From a virus: a stretch of DNA of 24,454 nucleotides. The stretch covers positions 1 to 24,454 of IMG/VR virus record IMGVR_UViG_3300030102_005117. One strand, 5' to 3'. Below the pieces are notes generated by a model that saw nothing but the letters and a program-made list of their open reading frames with translations, ran no database searches and had not been told where the DNA came from. The translations under genes were made by a program, and so were the position numbers. Positions 22,666 through 24,454 of the stretch are shown here, in pieces. Positions within the stretch are counted from its first letter, which is position 1. Every line of letters begins with the position of its first letter.

Positions 22666-23697
22666 TTAATTATCCTTTTGAAACCAATGTTTGTATATTT
22701 CTAATGCTACACGCTGAGTCATAAAAGGGGGAACACTCATACCCATTACATACCACGGATCAATATTTAAAAAATTAAAATCTTCCGGAAAAGTTTGTAT
22801 TCTTTTTATTTCATGAGAGTTTAAATATCTGGGTTTATTCCAATAAATTAATCCTTGTTTTGTAGTGACAGTACGCGAAGGTAATCGAGGATTTAAAGTA
22901 CTCATATTAAAACAATGACCTTTTGGGTGAACAGTTGAAAATGATTTACCTGGCTTTACTTTATACCAAAGTTTTTTTAAATTACCATTAATTAATTTTT
23001 CTTCAGTATTAGGTTTTATTGTTTCAAATGCTTCCGCAACAGAAATTGGTGCTTCATTAAATACAGGTTTAAAAGGTTTTAAATTTAAATCCAATCGGCG
23101 TGCAATAAAAAAAGTTCTTTCTCTTGCTTGTGGTACACCCATTTTTGCAGCATTAAATAAAAATAATTGAGTTTCATATCCAGCTTTTTTAAAATCTCTA
23201 AATATTTCTTTTACATAACCACGAGCATTTCCGGCAATTAAACCTTTTACATTTTCAGCAACAACTATTTTTGGCTGTAAAATTTTTGCTGTTTGAATAA
23301 AATGAAAAAATAAATCATCTAATCTTTGATATACTTGACCTTCTCTAAATTTAAATTCAGTACCCCATCTTTTTTCACGCTTGCCTGCCATGCTAAAAGT
23401 TGAACAGGGTGGTGATCCATCTAAAATATCTAAATTTTTTAATTCACCTGGAATGTCGGAAAGTTCATTAAATTCTTGAACTCCCATTAAATAACTAAAT
23501 TTAGGTTTATGGTTAGCTCTATAAATAGCCATCATTTCTTTATCAATTTCAACACCACCTAAAACATTAAAGCCTGCAAGTTTATAACCCATTGAAGAAC
23601 CACCGCCACAATGAAAGCAGCTAAAAACATTCAAATTATTTTTTTTAATATCTTTTAAATCAGATAAGTACCAGGCACCAATTTTTTTTTCAATCAT
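22666..23697 (-). CDS. DNA (cytosine-5-)-methyltransferase
   Basis: A 343-residue enzyme that transfers a methyl group from S-adenosylmethionine to C5 of cytosine. Motif I is FHCGGGSSMGYKLAGF (residues about 28-43), motif IV GSPPCSTFS with catalytic Cys98, motif VI AENV (147-150), motif VIII QARER (190-194), motif IX RTVTT and motif X GMSVPP (319-324). All key residues are present, so it should be active. The target recognition region (about 200-275) is short, as in other phage enzymes, and the target cannot be read from sequence. There is no restriction endonuclease gene in the window. It overlaps the ParB-like gene by ATGA, suggesting a shared task; protection from host restriction is the likely role. 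Confidence 0.93.
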   Translation of the reverse strand: MIEKKIGAWYLSDLKDIKKNNLNVFSCFHCGGGSSMGYKLAGFNVLGGVEIDKEMMAIYRANHKPKFSYLMGVQEFNELSDIPGELKNLDILDGSPPCSTFSMAGKREKRWGTEFKFREGQVYQRLDDLFFHFIQTAKILQPKIVVAENVKGLIAGNARGYVKEIFRDFKKAGYETQLFLFNAAKMGVPQARERTFFIARRLDLNLKPFKPVFNEAPISVAEAFETIKPNTEEKLINGNLKKLWYKVKPGKSFSTVHPKGHCFNMSTLNPRLPSRTVTTKQGLIYWNKPRYLNSHEIKRIQTFPEDFNFLNIDPWYVMGMSVPPFMTQRVALEIYKHWFQKDN

Positions 23698-24218
23698 TTT
23701 TTATTATTAAATTCAAATCCGCAACGAGGACAGGTATTATCAAATTCACTAAATTCTGCTTCTGCGTGTTCGCGGGATCCTTCAAAATCTTTTATTTCAC
23801 TATTGCCTAATAATTGTGATAAATCATCATCATCAAAAAAAGGTTTTAAATCATAATCCATAGTTAATTCTTCTAATACTTCTCTATCCCATTCCGATAA
23901 ATCAGAAGTTCTATTATCAGCAATAGCTAAACCAACTTTTTGATCTTTAGTTAAATTGGTTCTTTTTACTGCAATAATTTCATCTCCATTAGTTTCTATA
24001 ACTTTTACATTTTTTACTCCGGCAGCCTTTGCACCTTCAATAGTTCCATTACCAGCAATAATTGTATTATTTTCATCAATAACAATTGATCTACCTGTAC
24101 CAAATTTTTCTAATGATTCAGAAATTAATTTAGCTGATCGATCAGTTCTCAATCGAGCATTGTTCGGATCTTGATTTAATTCTTGGATTGAGATCGTGTT
24201 TTCCGATTTTTCCTGCAT
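23694..24218 (-). CDS. ParB-like domain protein with C-terminal CxxC
   Basis: A 174-residue protein whose residues about 8-115 match the ParB/Srx-like domain: ISIQELNQDPNNARLRTDRS, SIVIDENNTIIAGNGTIEGA, then LTKDQKVGLAIADNRTSDLS and SEWDREVLEELT. The usual catalytic-loop block G-[HN]-G-R is GNGT here. The C-terminal part is acidic, with DDDDLSQLL and a last CPRCGFEF (residues 163-170) that resembles half a zinc ribbon. In phages this domain is often fused to, or placed before, DNA methyltransferases, as here. It is not likely to be a partition protein: no ParA is present. A nuclease, CTP-binding or DNA-binding role is possible. Confidence 0.85.
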   Translation of the reverse strand: MQEKSENTISIQELNQDPNNARLRTDRSAKLISESLEKFGTGRSIVIDENNTIIAGNGTIEGAKAAGVKNVKVIETNGDEIIAVKRTNLTKDQKVGLAIADNRTSDLSEWDREVLEELTMDYDLKPFFDDDDLSQLLGNSEIKDFEGSREHAEAEFSEFDNTCPRCGFEFNNKK

Positions 24219-24393
24219 AATCTAATGATTTGTCTATTGATTTTAATTGGTTATGAACTGATAATATCAAGTCTTTTTGAATTGGCATCTTTTCTTCTAT
24301 AGCATTATCACGAATAGCTGCTGCTATTACTTCAGCTTTAAACAATAATTTTTTTAAAGATTTAATCACTGGTTTCTGTCTTTCTGATGTCAT
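24142..24393 (-). CDS. Hypothetical protein, 83 aa, helical and charged
   Basis: ATG 24393 has AAAAGG about 8 bases ahead, supporting the start. The product is basic and helical (SLKKLLFKAEVIAAAIRDNA, then DLILSVHNQLKSIDKSLDYA) with a C-terminal HDLNPRIKSRSEQ. The 3-prime 77 bases overlap the start of the ParB-like gene, which is long for this phage, so one of the two boundaries may be misplaced. I do not recognise a family. It resembles small phage DNA-associated or regulatory proteins in size only. Function unknown. Confidence 0.6.
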   Translation of the reverse strand: MTSERQKPVIKSLKKLLFKAEVIAAAIRDNAIEEKMPIQKDLILSVHNQLKSIDKSLDYAGKIGKHDLNPRIKSRSEQCSIEN

Positions 24394-24454
24394 TAAAAAT
24401 ACCTTTTGAGTTGTTTAACTGTTGTTTAACTTTAAGAATATAACTAGGAAGTTC
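24362..24454 (-). CDS. C-terminal end of an unidentified gene (cut by window edge)
   Basis: From the right edge one minus-strand frame is open to TAA 24362-24364 and the other two are closed within the first 39 bases. The visible 30 residues read ELPSYILKVKQQLNNSKGIF and end NDIRKTETSD. It overlaps the next gene by 32 bases. With so little sequence I cannot name it; the continuous frame and lysine/glutamine helix make an upstream gene likely but not certain. Confidence 0.5.
   Translation of the reverse strand, partial: ELPSYILKVKQQLNNSKGIFNDIRKTETSD
24410..24431. repeat. Perfect 11-bp tandem repeat (GTTGTTTAACT twice)
   Basis: GTTGTTTAACT occurs at 24410-24420 and again at 24421-24431 with no spacer, the only perfect tandem repeat of this length that I noticed. 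It lies within the possible 3-prime end of the cut upstream gene and just ahead of the 83-residue gene. Because 11 is not a multiple of three, it does not encode a repeated peptide. It may be a slippage product or a double operator half. Confidence 0.6.

Noticed and set aside
23694-24218. Plasmid or chromosome partition (ParB) function
   Set aside because: There is no ParA, no parS-like palindrome was seen, and the protein lacks the helix-turn-helix part of partition ParBs.

Overview
The window is the late structural region of an AT-rich (by eye about one third GC), tailed double-stranded DNA phage. Every gene I accept lies on the minus strand, so transcription runs from the right end (24454) to the left end (1). 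The morphogenesis genes follow the order of a siphovirus with a lambda-type tail. Several small lysine-rich proteins and the sugar-fibre-like tail proteins resemble those I know from marine phages and uncultured marine viral contigs. Cyanobacterial or SAR11-like hosts would fit, but the sequence does not settle the host. I see no integrase, lysis, replication, tRNA or photosynthesis gene here.

Layout in transcription order. (1) 24454-22666: the tail end of an unidentified gene, an 83-residue unknown, a ParB-like domain protein and a C5-cytosine DNA methyltransferase. (2) 22662-18340: packaging and portal block: terminase small and large subunits, a DUF4055-type portal and a MuF-type minor head protein. 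(3) 18350-17336: five very short, lysine/arginine-rich genes, two of them (28 and 49 residues) easy to miss. (4) 17291-15018: scaffold, the only real intergenic gap (124 bases, with three copies of AGCACAGC and a possible promoter), major capsid protein and a probable head decoration protein. (5) 15018-12913: a small overlapping gene, head-tail connector, small structural protein, head closure, HK97 gp10-like neck protein and tail terminator. (6) 12916-9641: a 47-residue gene, tail tube, tail assembly chaperone G with a -1 frameshifted GT product (slippery A AAA AAC), and tape measure. (7) 9641-4429: lambda M, L, K, I and J homologues that build the tail tip. (8) 4425-1: a string of tail fibre and fibre-accessory genes, the last one cut by the left edge.

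The genes form one tightly packed cotranscribed block. Neighbours repeatedly share TAATG (nine junctions) or ATGA (seven junctions, plus one GTGA), which points to translational coupling. Strong Shine-Dalgarno sequences stand out mainly before the fibre genes. There is no gene-free stretch longer than 300 bases; the longest gap is 16460-16583.

The best candidates for something little described are the cluster of tiny basic proteins inside the head operon, the repeat-bearing leader of the capsid gene, and the ParB-like/methyltransferase pair next to the terminase. The programmed frameshift is well supported by sequence and by family precedent.
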